From Cytophagales bacterium (lineage in GTDB: Bacteria; Bacteroidota; Bacteroidia; Cytophagales; Cyclobacteriaceae): a stretch of DNA of 64,000 bases. Made by a program: the position numbers and the translations under genes. Positions 17,032 to 25,680 of the stretch are shown in pieces. Each line of letters begins with the position of its first letter. Position 1 is the first letter of the stretch. The notes beneath the pieces were generated by a model. It worked only from the letters and a program-made list of their open reading frames with translations, was not told the origin of the DNA and made no database searches. Location: positions 9,347 through 73,346 of the forward strand of contig DAHVFH010000039.1 of the NCBI GenBank assembly GCA_027317105.1. Reading direction: 5' to 3'.

Positions 17032-17750
17032 AGGGCAAACTCGGTTTGATTTTGTTTCATCATGGAAGCAATGGCCTTCCCTAATTTTTCTTCTCCGGTT
17101 TGTTCTTTCAGGTTTTCAATGCTATTGTCGCACAGCAATTTGCCATCTTCGAGGCAAAGCAAATGCGTGGACAGTTCGTCCAGATCGCTGAGGATGTGTG
17201 AAGAGATAATAAATACTTTTTCTTTCTTTTTTCCTGAAAGGATTTTTTCTTTGATAATTTCCACCGCAATGGGATCTAAACCGGCAGTAGGCTCATCCAA
17301 TATAAGAATGGCAGGATCAAACAAAAATGCCAGGGCGGCACTTACTTTTTGTCGCGTGCCACCGGACAACGTGTGCATACGCTTGTCGGCTATTTTGCGG
17401 AGGCCAAATTCATTGATGAGATCATCATCGGTAGTTACTTGAGCAGGCCGGATATCTAAAATCATGTCCAGCAACTGGCCAATTTTCATGTTATCAGGAT
17501 AGCGTCCGATTTGGGGCATGTAGCCGATGTTCTCACGATACTCCCATTTTCCTAAAATGGGTTCGTCATTCACTAAAATGTAGCCGTCATCCTGGATCAC
17601 CATTCCTAAGATACATTTGATAAGCGTGGTTTTGCCTGAGCCATTCGGCCCAACGAGGGCATAGGAAATGCCCCCTTCCAGGCGCGTACTGATTTTTTGC
17701 AGCACGTTTAGTTTTCCGAAATTCTTTGTTAGTTCATGAACTAATATCAT
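17028..17750 (-). CDS. nosF: ABC transporter ATPase of the nos system
   Basis: This 240-residue ATPase has a Walker A motif GPNGSGKTTLIK, a signature LSGGTRQK, Walker B ILILDEPTAGLDP and a switch histidine region ISSHILSDL. It overlaps nosD by 17 bp and nosY by 4 bp, so the trio is co-translated. It powers NosDFY-dependent assembly of the copper centre of nitrous-oxide reductase. Confidence 0.94.
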   Translation of the reverse strand: MILVHELTKNFGKLNVLQKISTRLEGGISYALVGPNGSGKTTLIKCILGMVIQDDGYILVNDEPILGKWEYRENIGYMPQIGRYPDNMKIGQLLDMILDIRPAQVTTDDDLINEFGLRKIADKRMHTLSGGTRQKVSAALAFLFDPAILILDEPTAGLDPIAVEIIKEKILSGKKKEKVFIISSHILSDLDELSTHLLCLEDGKLLCDNSIENLKEQTGEEKLGKAIASMMKQNQTEFAL

Positions 17751-18975
17751 ACGCTTTCATTTGTGGATGATCATCACGCAGATTCTCCGGGATGATGACA
17801 GGAACTAATTTTTCAGCGCGATCAAGCATAAAAACCAAAAAACTTCGCCAAAGCATGACCGCTGTTGGCATTTTTTCTACGATCATGGAGTACACGCTCA
17901 CCGGATGAAAGGGTATGTCGCCAATGCCATCATGCCCCATGTCATAACCATCGTATTTATCCCAATAGTTTGCATCCAGTCGGTTGGCCGTGAGCGAACC
18001 GTTGGTGGAAAGATCGAAGGTGTTGCCCACGAAATTATTTTTTTCGAACACATTTTCGATGCTGCTGGCTTGCAGTTTTACCGCCCATCCATTTTCGCGA
18101 AACTGATTGTTGGCAAACGTTCCCCGGTTGACACCTTCCAGATAGATGCCTACTGTATTTTTATAGAAACGATTATTTTCAATGATGCAATCACTAATTT
18201 CTTTTAGCAATAGGCCGTAGGCGGAAGAACCCCAGTTCTCCATAAATAAATTATTGAACATCTTCACTTTTTTTGAAAACATCACCGCGACACCAGCGCC
18301 ATTGTCTTTAAATGTATTGTTGCGATACTCATCGTTGTGGGAAAACATAAAATGTAAGCCGTAGCGCAGATTGTGATGGCTTACGTTTCCTTGAATGACC
18401 GAGTGGGTTACAAACTCAAAATAGATCCCATCGCGGTGCCCTTCAACGGTATTGTTGATAATGCGAATGCTGTCACATTTCCAGAGATGGATGCCGTTGC
18501 CGGATTGTGCATCGCGCTGGTTGCGTGCTTTCAATTTGTTGCCGGATATCAGACTATTCGTTGAGCCTTTAAGGTGGATGCCAAAAAAGGCATCTTCAAT
18601 GATATTGTCAATGATCCTGAGATTTTTTACCGACTCACCCGTGATCGCGGAAATGTCATTCACATCAGAGATGCCGGTATTGATAATTTTTAAACCTTGT
18701 AGGGTGACAAAGGGTGCTGTTAATGTGAAATTCTCGTACTTATTTTCCCCATCAATAACGGGCAACCCTTGCCCGATTAGTACCAGCGATTTATTGACGA
18801 TGATATTCCCTTCTTTGAAATAACCCGATTTAATTAATAAGGTATCACCGGGTTGCGCTTTTAAGATCGTGGTTTTGATAGACGGATTTGCACCATCTTT
18901 GCTAACTACCCAAGTTTTACCAAAAAGTAAAGTGGAAAAATGAAGTATAGTAAGCAAAAGGAAAAGGCGTATCAT
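17734..18975 (-). CDS. nosD: Periplasmic copper-site maturation protein NosD
   Basis: This 413-residue protein has a signal peptide (MIRLFLLLTILHFSTLLFGKT) followed by right-handed beta-helix repeats (NNTVEGHRDGIYFEF, NNRFYKNTVGIYLEG, NNQFRENGWAVKLQ), the CASH/NosD fold. The C-terminal end VMLWRSFLVFMLDRAEKLVPVIIPENL is typical of NosD. It overlaps nosL by 4 bp and nosF by 17 bp. It acts in the periplasm with NosF and NosY in CuZ assembly. Confidence 0.95.
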   Translation of the reverse strand: MIRLFLLLTILHFSTLLFGKTWVVSKDGANPSIKTTILKAQPGDTLLIKSGYFKEGNIIVNKSLVLIGQGLPVIDGENKYENFTLTAPFVTLQGLKIINTGISDVNDISAITGESVKNLRIIDNIIEDAFFGIHLKGSTNSLISGNKLKARNQRDAQSGNGIHLWKCDSIRIINNTVEGHRDGIYFEFVTHSVIQGNVSHHNLRYGLHFMFSHNDEYRNNTFKDNGAGVAVMFSKKVKMFNNLFMENWGSSAYGLLLKEISDCIIENNRFYKNTVGIYLEGVNRGTFANNQFRENGWAVKLQASSIENVFEKNNFVGNTFDLSTNGSLTANRLDANYWDKYDGYDMGHDGIGDIPFHPVSVYSMIVEKMPTAVMLWRSFLVFMLDRAEKLVPVIIPENLRDDHPQMKAYDISS

Positions 18976-19415
18976 TTTTTAAATTGCGTTACCACTTCTC
19001 CCCAGCTCATATAAATGCCATGCCATTCTTTGTTGAATGAATCCAAATCTATTTTACTGGTAAAGGCGGCCACCTGGCCAGCCATTGGGCTTTTGATAAC
19101 CGGTGATTTGACATAAAAACCATCCCGCGCATCGAACAATTCTCCAGGGTGTGCATAGTCGATCACCAACTTGTGTAAATACTCTTCTTGTGGCTCGGCC
19201 TCGGAGTTGTAAAAATTAAGGAAACAGATGGCATCATCAAATTTATAAACTTTGCCTTTTTTGGTGACCAGTTCAGCACCAAATTTTTTGTCCATCAAAG
19301 TCATTTTACAAAACTGACAGACATCTTTTCCAAAGGTTAGTGGCTCAGGTTCCGTAGAGCATGAATTTATAAGCAGAGAAAACATTACCAAGCCGCACAA
19401 AATAATTTCCTTCAT
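18972..19415 (-). CDS. nosL: Copper chaperone lipoprotein NosL
   Basis: This 147-residue lipoprotein has lipobox LINSC and the NosL copper-binding motif CQFCKMTLMDKKFGAE near residue 35. NosL delivers Cu(I) to apo-NosZ at the outer face of the membrane. It lies between the 205-codon membrane protein gene and nosD, overlapping nosD by 4 bp. Confidence 0.95.
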   Translation of the reverse strand: MKEIILCGLVMFSLLINSCSTEPEPLTFGKDVCQFCKMTLMDKKFGAELVTKKGKVYKFDDAICFLNFYNSEAEPQEEYLHKLVIDYAHPGELFDARDGFYVKSPVIKSPMAGQVAAFTSKIDLDSFNKEWHGIYMSWGEVVTQFKK

Positions 19416-19416
19416 T

Positions 19417-19995
19417 CTAATTATTTTTTTTGCTTCGCCATTCGTAGACCAATAGACCGAATAAAAGAAAACTTACACCGATTAAAATCCAAGCACCAAT
19501 ATCGGGTCCGGAGAAAGCGGTAAAGTTTAAAAGCACCTTTGTGCCGATCAGCGGTGGTTGATACGCCATTCCTGGAATGCGAATGGGCGCATCGGGATTT
19601 AGATTGTGGCCATAGTCGTAACCCCAATTGTAAAAATCAACAAGGCCTGCTGCCCCTGCTCCCAATATTATAAGAAAATAAGCGGCAAGCATGAACCGCT
19701 TATTGACCCAGCTTACAAGCAAGCCAAACATGATAAGTGCGCCTAAGAGGTAGATCATATAACTAAATTCAGGAAACATGCTCACCTCAATCGTCTTCAT
19801 ACCAATGTAATGATTTAGACCACTGATTGTTTTTACGTTCCCCGTAAGGTTGTTGATCCATATTTTCATGGTAAGGCCTTCGGGATATTGTGGAGCCCAC
19901 ATGAGGATCTGCCAAATTGGAACGAAGTAGGCGATGATCAGCGCCAACGCACTTAGCCCAGCGGCTATCCTGGTAAAAGGTTTTAATGATTTCAT
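19417..19995 (-). CDS. Membrane protein of the nos operon
   Basis: This membrane protein has about 192 residues from ATG 19995 (MKSLKPFTRIAAGLSA). A frame start at 20034 adds an arginine-rich 13-residue leader that does not look like an N-terminus. It has four or five helices and conserved-looking loops (FVPIWQI, YGHNLNPDAPI, YQPPLIGTKVLLNF). Proteins of this type recur between nosZ and nosL in Bacteroidota clusters. It may be part of the electron or copper supply to NosZ; the function is not established by the sequence. Confidence 0.75.
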   Translation of the reverse strand: MKSLKPFTRIAAGLSALALIIAYFVPIWQILMWAPQYPEGLTMKIWINNLTGNVKTISGLNHYIGMKTIEVSMFPEFSYMIYLLGALIMFGLLVSWVNKRFMLAAYFLIILGAGAAGLVDFYNWGYDYGHNLNPDAPIRIPGMAYQPPLIGTKVLLNFTAFSGPDIGAWILIGVSFLLFGLLVYEWRSKKNN

Positions 19996-20049
19996 CCTAA
20001 ATATTTTGAAATGACGCCTCGTACGAGGCGCCATGATTCAACCTGTAAA

Positions 20050-22047
20050 CTAATGAGCTTCTTTCGTGTCGGTATCTTCAACTACACCCGTTCCAAATTT
20101 GATGGGCACATTACTGCCAACTGGCGATACTCTTACGTAGCCCGACATCTCCTGATGAAGTGCTGAACAAAAGTCGGTGCAGTAAAAGGGAACTATGCCT
20201 ACTTCGGTAGGTTTCCATTTCAGTGTTTGGGTTTCGCCCGGCAGGACAAGCATCTCTGCATTGGCCGCACCGCGAATGGCAAAGCCGTGGGGCACATCCC
20301 AGTCTTGCTCAAGATTGGTAAGATGAAAATAGACTTCATCGCCCATGCGTATGCCTTCGATATTGTCAGGAGTAAGGTGTGACCGGATGGCGGTCATGTA
20401 AACATGAACCTGATTGCCTTTGCGCTCCACTTTGGTTTTTCCCTCACCTTTAGAAACATAAGGATTAGTGTTTTCCTCTATCTTATAAATTTTCATCGAG
20501 TTGGGCGCGATCATATTGGCCGGAATAGATTGGGCGTAATGCGGCTCGCCAACAGTAGGGAAGTCTAATAGGAGCTGCATTTTATCACCAGAGATGTCAT
20601 ATAGTTGCGCAGATTGTGCTAACTCAGGTCCGGTAGGTAAGTATCTGTCTTTCGTAATTTTATTGTAGGCCACCACATATTTTCCCCATGGCTTTTTGGT
20701 GTCACCACCGGGTATGGACAAATGACCAATGGAGTAGTAGGTAGGAACACGATCTAACACTTCAAGCGTCTTCACATTCCATTTTACAATTTCTGAAGAA
20801 ATAAACATGGAGGTATAGGCATTACCCTTTTCATCAAATTCGGTGTGCAAGGGGCCAAGGCCTGGTCTTTTCACCTCGCCATGAAGGGCGGCTTCATATT
20901 TTATGACTGGCATGCCAGCAAACTCTCCTTCAAAGGCTTTGTCTGCGATAGCCTTTTGAAATTTTGTAAAGGAAAAAACGGGAATGAGTGCCGCTAATTT
21001 TCCGCTCCCCACAATGTATTCACCGGTAGGGTCTACATCGCAGCCGTGTGGCGACTTAGGACAAGGAATGAAATAGACCACGTCTTTCAGTTCAGCCGGA
21101 TCGAGTTGGATCACTTCCTTCTCGAGCGTAGAAGTGGCTGTAGAACTTTTTTCATCGAAGGTATTGTGCGTGTAATTGGATTTTACTTTTATGCCTTTTC
21201 CTTGCTTCACATATTCCGCACATTTTTTCCAGTTAACGGCCATAATATAGTCTTTGTCTTTTTGCGAAGCATTTACTTCCAACAAAGTATAAGCTTGCTC
21301 GGTATTGTAGCAGGAGAAGAAAAACCAATCGTGGGAGGGCCCTTTGCCCGAGTGGCTCAAGTCGAAGTTAAACCCAGGTGTGCGTAATTGGAAGTCAATA
21401 CTCATTCTTCCAGATTGTGGATCTACCTTAATGAAACTTACCGTTCCTTTAAAATTCTTCTTGAACGAACTGATGGGCACATCACGGTTGTCGCCCATGG
21501 GTATGCTAAACCGGGTTCCCGCTATAACATATTCAGTGTTTTCTGTGATAAAAGGGGAGGAGTGATTACCGCCACTGTTAGGCAGTTCAATAATTTCATC
21601 TGTTCTGAATGTTTTTAAATTGATGCGCGCCACACGTGGTGTGTTGTTACCGTTGGCAAAAGCCCAGCGACCGTCATGAACACCATCGGTTTCCGATAAT
21701 TCAACATGGTGAAGATCGTCCCAGGGAATATAACCGCGCGAAGTTTTCAACATGTCTTTTGTTTCTTCGGTGTAGCCGTAACCATTTTCTGGGAACACAG
21801 AAAAGACAGGGATGATTTTTAATAATCGGCCGGAAGGTAGTCCATACACACTCATCTGTCCATTAAATCCTCCGGAAACGAAATTGTAGAACTCATCATA
21901 CTTACCCGGTGCTACATATACTTTTTCTGCCGCCCCGCCTTCCACGGCAGCCTTTGGCCCTTTTGGTTTACAATTGTACAGGAATGTTGACAGCGCAACA
22001 AAGACGATGAGTCCGAATAGTATTCTAATGTTGGTTTTCATATTCAT
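20050..22047 (-). CDS. nosZ: Nitrous-oxide reductase, clade II type
   Basis: This 665-residue enzyme reduces N2O to N2. All seven expected CuZ histidines are present by spacing: H113-H114 (DDLHH), H162, H334 (SPHG), H401, H442 and H503 (EPHYA). The C-terminal cupredoxin has the CuA set C623, C627, H631, M634 (FYCTDFCSALHQEM) and H587. The leader is a Sec-type hydrophobic segment followed by a Cys (FLYNC), not a twin-arginine leader, which fits clade II enzymes and possibly a lipid anchor. It lies 12 bp downstream of its cytochrome c gene. Confidence 0.97.
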   Translation of the reverse strand: MNMKTNIRILFGLIVFVALSTFLYNCKPKGPKAAVEGGAAEKVYVAPGKYDEFYNFVSGGFNGQMSVYGLPSGRLLKIIPVFSVFPENGYGYTEETKDMLKTSRGYIPWDDLHHVELSETDGVHDGRWAFANGNNTPRVARINLKTFRTDEIIELPNSGGNHSSPFITENTEYVIAGTRFSIPMGDNRDVPISSFKKNFKGTVSFIKVDPQSGRMSIDFQLRTPGFNFDLSHSGKGPSHDWFFFSCYNTEQAYTLLEVNASQKDKDYIMAVNWKKCAEYVKQGKGIKVKSNYTHNTFDEKSSTATSTLEKEVIQLDPAELKDVVYFIPCPKSPHGCDVDPTGEYIVGSGKLAALIPVFSFTKFQKAIADKAFEGEFAGMPVIKYEAALHGEVKRPGLGPLHTEFDEKGNAYTSMFISSEIVKWNVKTLEVLDRVPTYYSIGHLSIPGGDTKKPWGKYVVAYNKITKDRYLPTGPELAQSAQLYDISGDKMQLLLDFPTVGEPHYAQSIPANMIAPNSMKIYKIEENTNPYVSKGEGKTKVERKGNQVHVYMTAIRSHLTPDNIEGIRMGDEVYFHLTNLEQDWDVPHGFAIRGAANAEMLVLPGETQTLKWKPTEVGIVPFYCTDFCSALHQEMSGYVRVSPVGSNVPIKFGTGVVEDTDTKEAH

Positions 22048-22059
22048 TAAAAGTTAGAT

Positions 22060-22533
22060 TTATTTTTCGCCATCATTTTTGCGCATAAATTCAAGCACAT
22101 CTCGCGCATCGCCAATCGCCATATTTTGGTTGGGCATACGCATTAAACAGAGTTCTAATAATTTCTGCGCTTCTGGATCTTTCTCCAACATGACATCAGT
22201 ATTGGTGATCATGTTCATGATCCATTCTGGAGCCCTCTTTTTTGTAACGCCTTGCCAGCCTGGACCAACGATGCGTTGATCTGTTAATTTATGACAGGCA
22301 GAACATTTCATTTCGTAAATGGCCAAACCACGGGTAACACGATCTTGTTCGATGGGATGGTGTAGCGTTACGTTTTTTACTGCGCCTAATCCTTTTGTGG
22401 GATTGGTTATGGCTTCCTTTAAAGCTGTCTTTTGCTGCTCCGGGGTCGGAAATTCCTCAGCATTTTTAGGCTTGTCGGGAGCGCAGGCACTGAACACAGA
22501 AATACTGAAAAAGAATACAATAATTTTATTCAT
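22060..22533 (-). CDS. nosC: c-type cytochrome lipoprotein, electron donor to NosZ
   Basis: This 157-residue protein has lipobox FSAC, one haem site CSACH (GLAIYEMKCSACHKL) and a methionine-rich C-terminal part that supplies the axial Met (LMRMPNQNM). It is the first gene of the nos operon and ends 12 bp before nosZ. Such monohaem lipoproteins pass electrons from the quinol pool to periplasmic nitrous-oxide reductase in clade II systems. The gene symbol follows usage for nos-linked cytochromes and is less secure than the function. Confidence 0.88.
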   Translation of the reverse strand: MNKIIVFFFSISVFSACAPDKPKNAEEFPTPEQQKTALKEAITNPTKGLGAVKNVTLHHPIEQDRVTRGLAIYEMKCSACHKLTDQRIVGPGWQGVTKKRAPEWIMNMITNTDVMLEKDPEAQKLLELCLMRMPNQNMAIGDARDVLEFMRKNDGEK

Positions 22534-22586
22534 GGTGGTTTTGATTTTTTATTTAGAAGCGAAAGTACTTCCTGCTGGGTTTTGGC

Positions 22587-22606
22587 TTTATGATCTGAGT
22601 CATAAA
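22587..22606. promoter_or_regulatory. Fnr/Crp-type palindrome 1 upstream of the nos operon
   Basis: TTTATGA-N6-TCATAAA is a perfect palindrome with the TGA-N6-TCA core of the Fnr/Crp family. Its centre is 22596.5. A TACTTTCG element on the minus strand (22567-22560) resembles the -7 box with one mismatch. A start near 22555 would place the palindrome at about -41.5, the classical activating position. Confidence 0.65.
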
Positions 22607-22608
22607 AA

Positions 22609-22628
22609 AGTATGATTTAAATCATACT
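22609..22628. promoter_or_regulatory. Fnr/Crp-type palindrome 2 upstream of the nos operon
   Basis: AGTATGATTTAAATCATACT is a perfect 20-bp palindrome with core TGAT-N4-ATCA, the Fnr/Dnr consensus. It lies two bases beyond palindrome 1, centre to centre 22 bp (two helical turns), so two dimers could bind side by side on the same face. Confidence 0.75.
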
Positions 22629-22727
22629 CAGACGAGGTTAAGGGCAGAACACCAGGTATTGTGAGGATCGAAAATTTTGTTAATGCAAGAGTGATTTTCT
22701 AAAGGCTAAAATTTGCAATCAAATTTT

Positions 22728-23480
22728 TTATTCAGCTGGTAATTTATTATGAACAATAAAACTGATGGAAAGGAGTAACGACATAGCCAAGACGGCAGGA
22801 AGCGCTATGAAGAGCCATCCTAATCCAGGTCTATTTTTACCTGTTTTGGGATCGTAATTAAAGCAAGAGAACAATATGTTTTTATTGGGTAACCGATACG
22901 TAGGTGAGTAAATATTATTGACACTACTAATTAATAAATCCAAATCTAGTTTATCCCTTATCCCAATTAATTTTTTTGTGATATATCCTTCTTTATTTAT
23001 TCCGACCAAAAGCGCATCATGGTCATATTGGCTTCGTACGCTGTCCCAGCGCGGATAAAAGCCAATGGATTGATTTAGTAACGCAATACTATCGGTAACG
23101 GCAAAAATCCATTTTTTATTGTTTTCTAATCCTAGCTTTTGCGCCAGAAGATTCATATCTCCCAACCTATCTCTTGGATCAAAACTAAGAACTAAAATAG
23201 TGAAAGGATTATCACTGTTTATGAATTGCAAATTCTCCTTTAGCTGTAATAAAAAAGGATTGCATACGCCCGCGCACTTTGTAAAAATGAGTGCTAAGAG
23301 TAGCGGCTTTTTATTATTGAGATCAGTGAAAGTAAGTTGTTGGTTTCTGCTTACGCGTATAGGGGCGTTATAGATTCTTTCGTAAATATTTGTTTCCTCC
23401 TCAATACCTGAAGCTGTTTGAGCATTCGCAAAAAACCAGGAATTTATCGTTACGAAGGTGAAAACAATATTTTTAAACAT
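22728..23480 (-). CDS. Sco1/SenC-type copper chaperone with C-terminal anchor
   Basis: This 250-residue protein has a signal peptide (cleaved near ANAQ), a thioredoxin-like domain with copper ligands C69 and C73 (CAGVC) and H154 (QYDHD), and a C-terminal hydrophobic helix (about 222-245). Sco proteins load the CuA site of haem-copper oxidases. It is the third gene of the operon and overlaps the catalytic subunit gene by 31 bp. The CuA-bearing subunit two genes upstream is its obvious client. Confidence 0.9.
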   Translation of the reverse strand: MFKNIVFTFVTINSWFFANAQTASGIEEETNIYERIYNAPIRVSRNQQLTFTDLNNKKPLLLALIFTKCAGVCNPFLLQLKENLQFINSDNPFTILVLSFDPRDRLGDMNLLAQKLGLENNKKWIFAVTDSIALLNQSIGFYPRWDSVRSQYDHDALLVGINKEGYITKKLIGIRDKLDLDLLISSVNNIYSPTYRLPNKNILFSCFNYDPKTGKNRPGLGWLFIALPAVLAMSLLLSISFIVHNKLPAE

Positions 23481-24889
23481 CCTTTATAAATCTTAAAAAA
23501 GAAAATTAAAATTGCAGTTAAATATATAGTAGCAAAAATGGCTCCCATGGTAGCCAAAGGTGCAGCGGCAGTAAAATCTGTTGGGTAGTTACTGTATCTG
23601 CGAGGAATTGAATCCGCTCCACCAATATAAAAAGCTAAAAGAAACCCAATCCCACCTATCAGGAGTATTGCCAATGTTAGCTTTGTAAATTTTCCATCTT
23701 CAATATTTTTAGTAAACTGATTGGTGAACCAATAAAAGAATGCAAGGCTAAACAACACGTTTCCCATGGCGTTATAGGTGTGAAAATGTGCTGGGACCCA
23801 AAGGGTATTGTGAAGGAGGACATTGTTCGTGATGGTCGCATCAATCACAGCTCCGAGACCTCCAATCACCCAACCTGCTACACCAATAAAAAATAGCAAG
23901 TTGGTAAGCGACCATTTTATTTCGGTACGATAGACCGCTATAAACACACTAAACACTGTAACTCCCGCGGCAGGTAAACTTGCCAGATAGGACGCTAATT
24001 GTCCTATAATTTGGAATCCTTCAGGTTGAGCAAAATCCATATATAAATGATGGAAAAAGGCGGTAAGGATAAAAATCAAAGTAAGGTTCCATGCCAACGC
24101 TACATACCATGTAGTTCTCCATTTTGGCCTTCCACTAACTTCTGAAAACAACTCGTAGATAACAGCTAGACCTAAATAGAGCATTTCATTCGCTATTGTA
24201 TGCCCGAAAAAATAAGTAAGGTTTTTCATCAATAATGCATCATTCAAAAAATTGCCGTTTGAGAAATATTCAGCAAAAAATAGGGCGATTAGAATCACTG
24301 CGGCAAACAGACAGGTAATAATGCCAATCAGCGTAATCATTGTAATAAGGATGAAAGGTGGTGTTTCTACTTTTGGATTTTTCCTGAAATGTTGCCAGGC
24401 GAATACTTGAGCTATCGAGTATTTTTTAAGTAATTGAGTCATCAAGCTTATACTCCAAATTAACCATCCGAGGCCAAACACCGTTAAAGAAACTAAAAAA
24501 AGTGGAGTTGCCCACGTTGCCCACATTACCTTAAATGGCAATGGATAAAGGAAAGTCCATCCTGCATGAAATTTTCCTACGAAAGTAGTGGTCCAGAAAA
24601 TCAATACACCAATAACCGTAAGCACGTAAGCGATAACATTTGCTGTGTAACTTGTTTTTACATAACGCTGCATTAAATAATTAACTGCTGCCATGCCTGC
24701 CACAAACCAAATACCAATCATGGTAAGCCCATGAGTAGTCATATTTGAGTAAAAAGTGATAGGCGATTGTTCAATAATCTCTCCCTGGTTGAGCCGCATA
24801 AGTATGCCAAGGACGATACTGACAATGAACAAAACGAGTACAGTGATAATCCAAACAGCGGTGATTTTTTTTATTTTTATGGATTCCAT
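23450..24889 (-). CDS. Haem-copper oxidoreductase catalytic subunit, probable nitric oxide reductase
   Basis: This 479-residue protein has about 13 helices. Likely ligands are H53 (TTHG) and H370 for the low-spin haem, H368 (VPAHFH) for the active-site haem, and H230, H280, H281 (FFGH, FHH) for the second metal. In oxygen reductases of types A and B the residue four after the first metal histidine is the cross-linked Tyr (HPxxY). Here it is Asn234, followed by Glu235 (HTIANE). Loss of Tyr and gain of an acidic residue near the metal are features of NO-reducing members. The nos neighbourhood and upstream Fnr-type site support that. O2 reduction cannot be excluded. Confidence 0.8.
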   Translation of the reverse strand: MESIKIKKITAVWIITVLVLFIVSIVLGILMRLNQGEIIEQSPITFYSNMTTHGLTMIGIWFVAGMAAVNYLMQRYVKTSYTANVIAYVLTVIGVLIFWTTTFVGKFHAGWTFLYPLPFKVMWATWATPLFLVSLTVFGLGWLIWSISLMTQLLKKYSIAQVFAWQHFRKNPKVETPPFILITMITLIGIITCLFAAVILIALFFAEYFSNGNFLNDALLMKNLTYFFGHTIANEMLYLGLAVIYELFSEVSGRPKWRTTWYVALAWNLTLIFILTAFFHHLYMDFAQPEGFQIIGQLASYLASLPAAGVTVFSVFIAVYRTEIKWSLTNLLFFIGVAGWVIGGLGAVIDATITNNVLLHNTLWVPAHFHTYNAMGNVLFSLAFFYWFTNQFTKNIEDGKFTKLTLAILLIGGIGFLLAFYIGGADSIPRRYSNYPTDFTAAAPLATMGAIFATIYLTAILIFFFKIYKGCLKILFSPS

Positions 24890-24910
24890 GATCTTATGAT
24901 TTATGCATTT

Positions 24911-25462
24911 CTATTTAACTATAAAGGATGATCTCATGCCATGATGGGCCATTCCACAAAACTCCAAGCATAGAATGTTGTACTTGCCCGGCTCTTTAAA
25001 CTTATGTCGGAGGCGGTTTACATAGCCGGGCATAGCCTGAGTTTGAGTGATTAAGGTGTTTGATTGATCGTAGATTGCAAAACCATGATTTACATCGAGA
25101 CTCGTAACCCTGAATTCGACCAGTTCATTAGCGGGTAATTCTATAGGTTCGCCAGAAGGACTTTTAGGATCAATAGCCTTTTCAGAAAGGATGAAAGCAA
25201 ATTGCATTGCTGACACATGAACTATTTTTTTCGGAGTTTCATCAGCAAAAAGAAAATATGGCGACTTTGGAATAGTTACGGATGCAAAAATACCCAGTAC
25301 TACAAATAGGATGAGTAAAAACCAAAACCGCTTTCTTAAGGGATTGGACATTCCTTGCTTTTCTTGTCCTGCCTTTTTTGAAGAGGCATATACGTAAGTA
25401 AAGACAACCGTGGTTATGCCAGCCAAGATTAGAAATACTAGTAAGATCATTTGTTGTTGCAT
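24911..25462 (-). CDS. CuA-containing subunit II of the haem-copper enzyme
   Basis: This 183-residue protein has two N-terminal helices (about 5-27 and 45-62) and a periplasmic cupredoxin domain. The full CuA ligand set is present: H126, C165, E167, C169, H173 and M176 (CLEFCGMAHHGM). Electrons should therefore enter from a soluble cytochrome c rather than directly from quinol. It is the first gene of the three-gene operon, 21 bp upstream of the catalytic subunit. Confidence 0.93.
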   Translation of the reverse strand: MQQQMILLVFLILAGITTVVFTYVYASSKKAGQEKQGMSNPLRKRFWFLLILFVVLGIFASVTIPKSPYFLFADETPKKIVHVSAMQFAFILSEKAIDPKSPSGEPIELPANELVEFRVTSLDVNHGFAIYDQSNTLITQTQAMPGYVNRLRHKFKEPGKYNILCLEFCGMAHHGMRSSFIVK

Positions 25463-25630
25463 ATTAGATGAATTTATATCCTTAAATAAAATTATAGTTA
25501 TTTCTTTGTTTTATTTGGCTTTTCCCTGTAATATTTATTTCCAATTTGCTTACACACTAAAGTGTAACTCAACAACGCAGTCGCTACAAATGAAGCCTCC
25601 TAGATGTATATCGAATAACTAACTATCAAG

Positions 25631-25652
25631 CTTTATGATTCTGATCATAAAG
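25631..25652. promoter_or_regulatory. Fnr/Crp-type palindrome upstream of the NOR-like operon
   Basis: CTTTATGAT-N4-ATCATAAAG is a perfect palindrome with core TGAT-N4-ATCA. It lies 169 bp upstream of the subunit II start and 28 bp after the end of the Crp/Fnr gene. No clear -7 element was found at the expected distance. Confidence 0.7.
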
Positions 25653-25680
25653 AAAACATCCTTAATCCATCTCGAATGTA

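Noticed and set aside
23450..24889. Reading as cbb3 or caa3 oxygen reductase
   Set aside because: The helix expected to carry the cross-linked tyrosine reads HTIANE, and no CcoO/CcoP or haem-c-bearing subunit is present; NO reductase is preferred though not proven.
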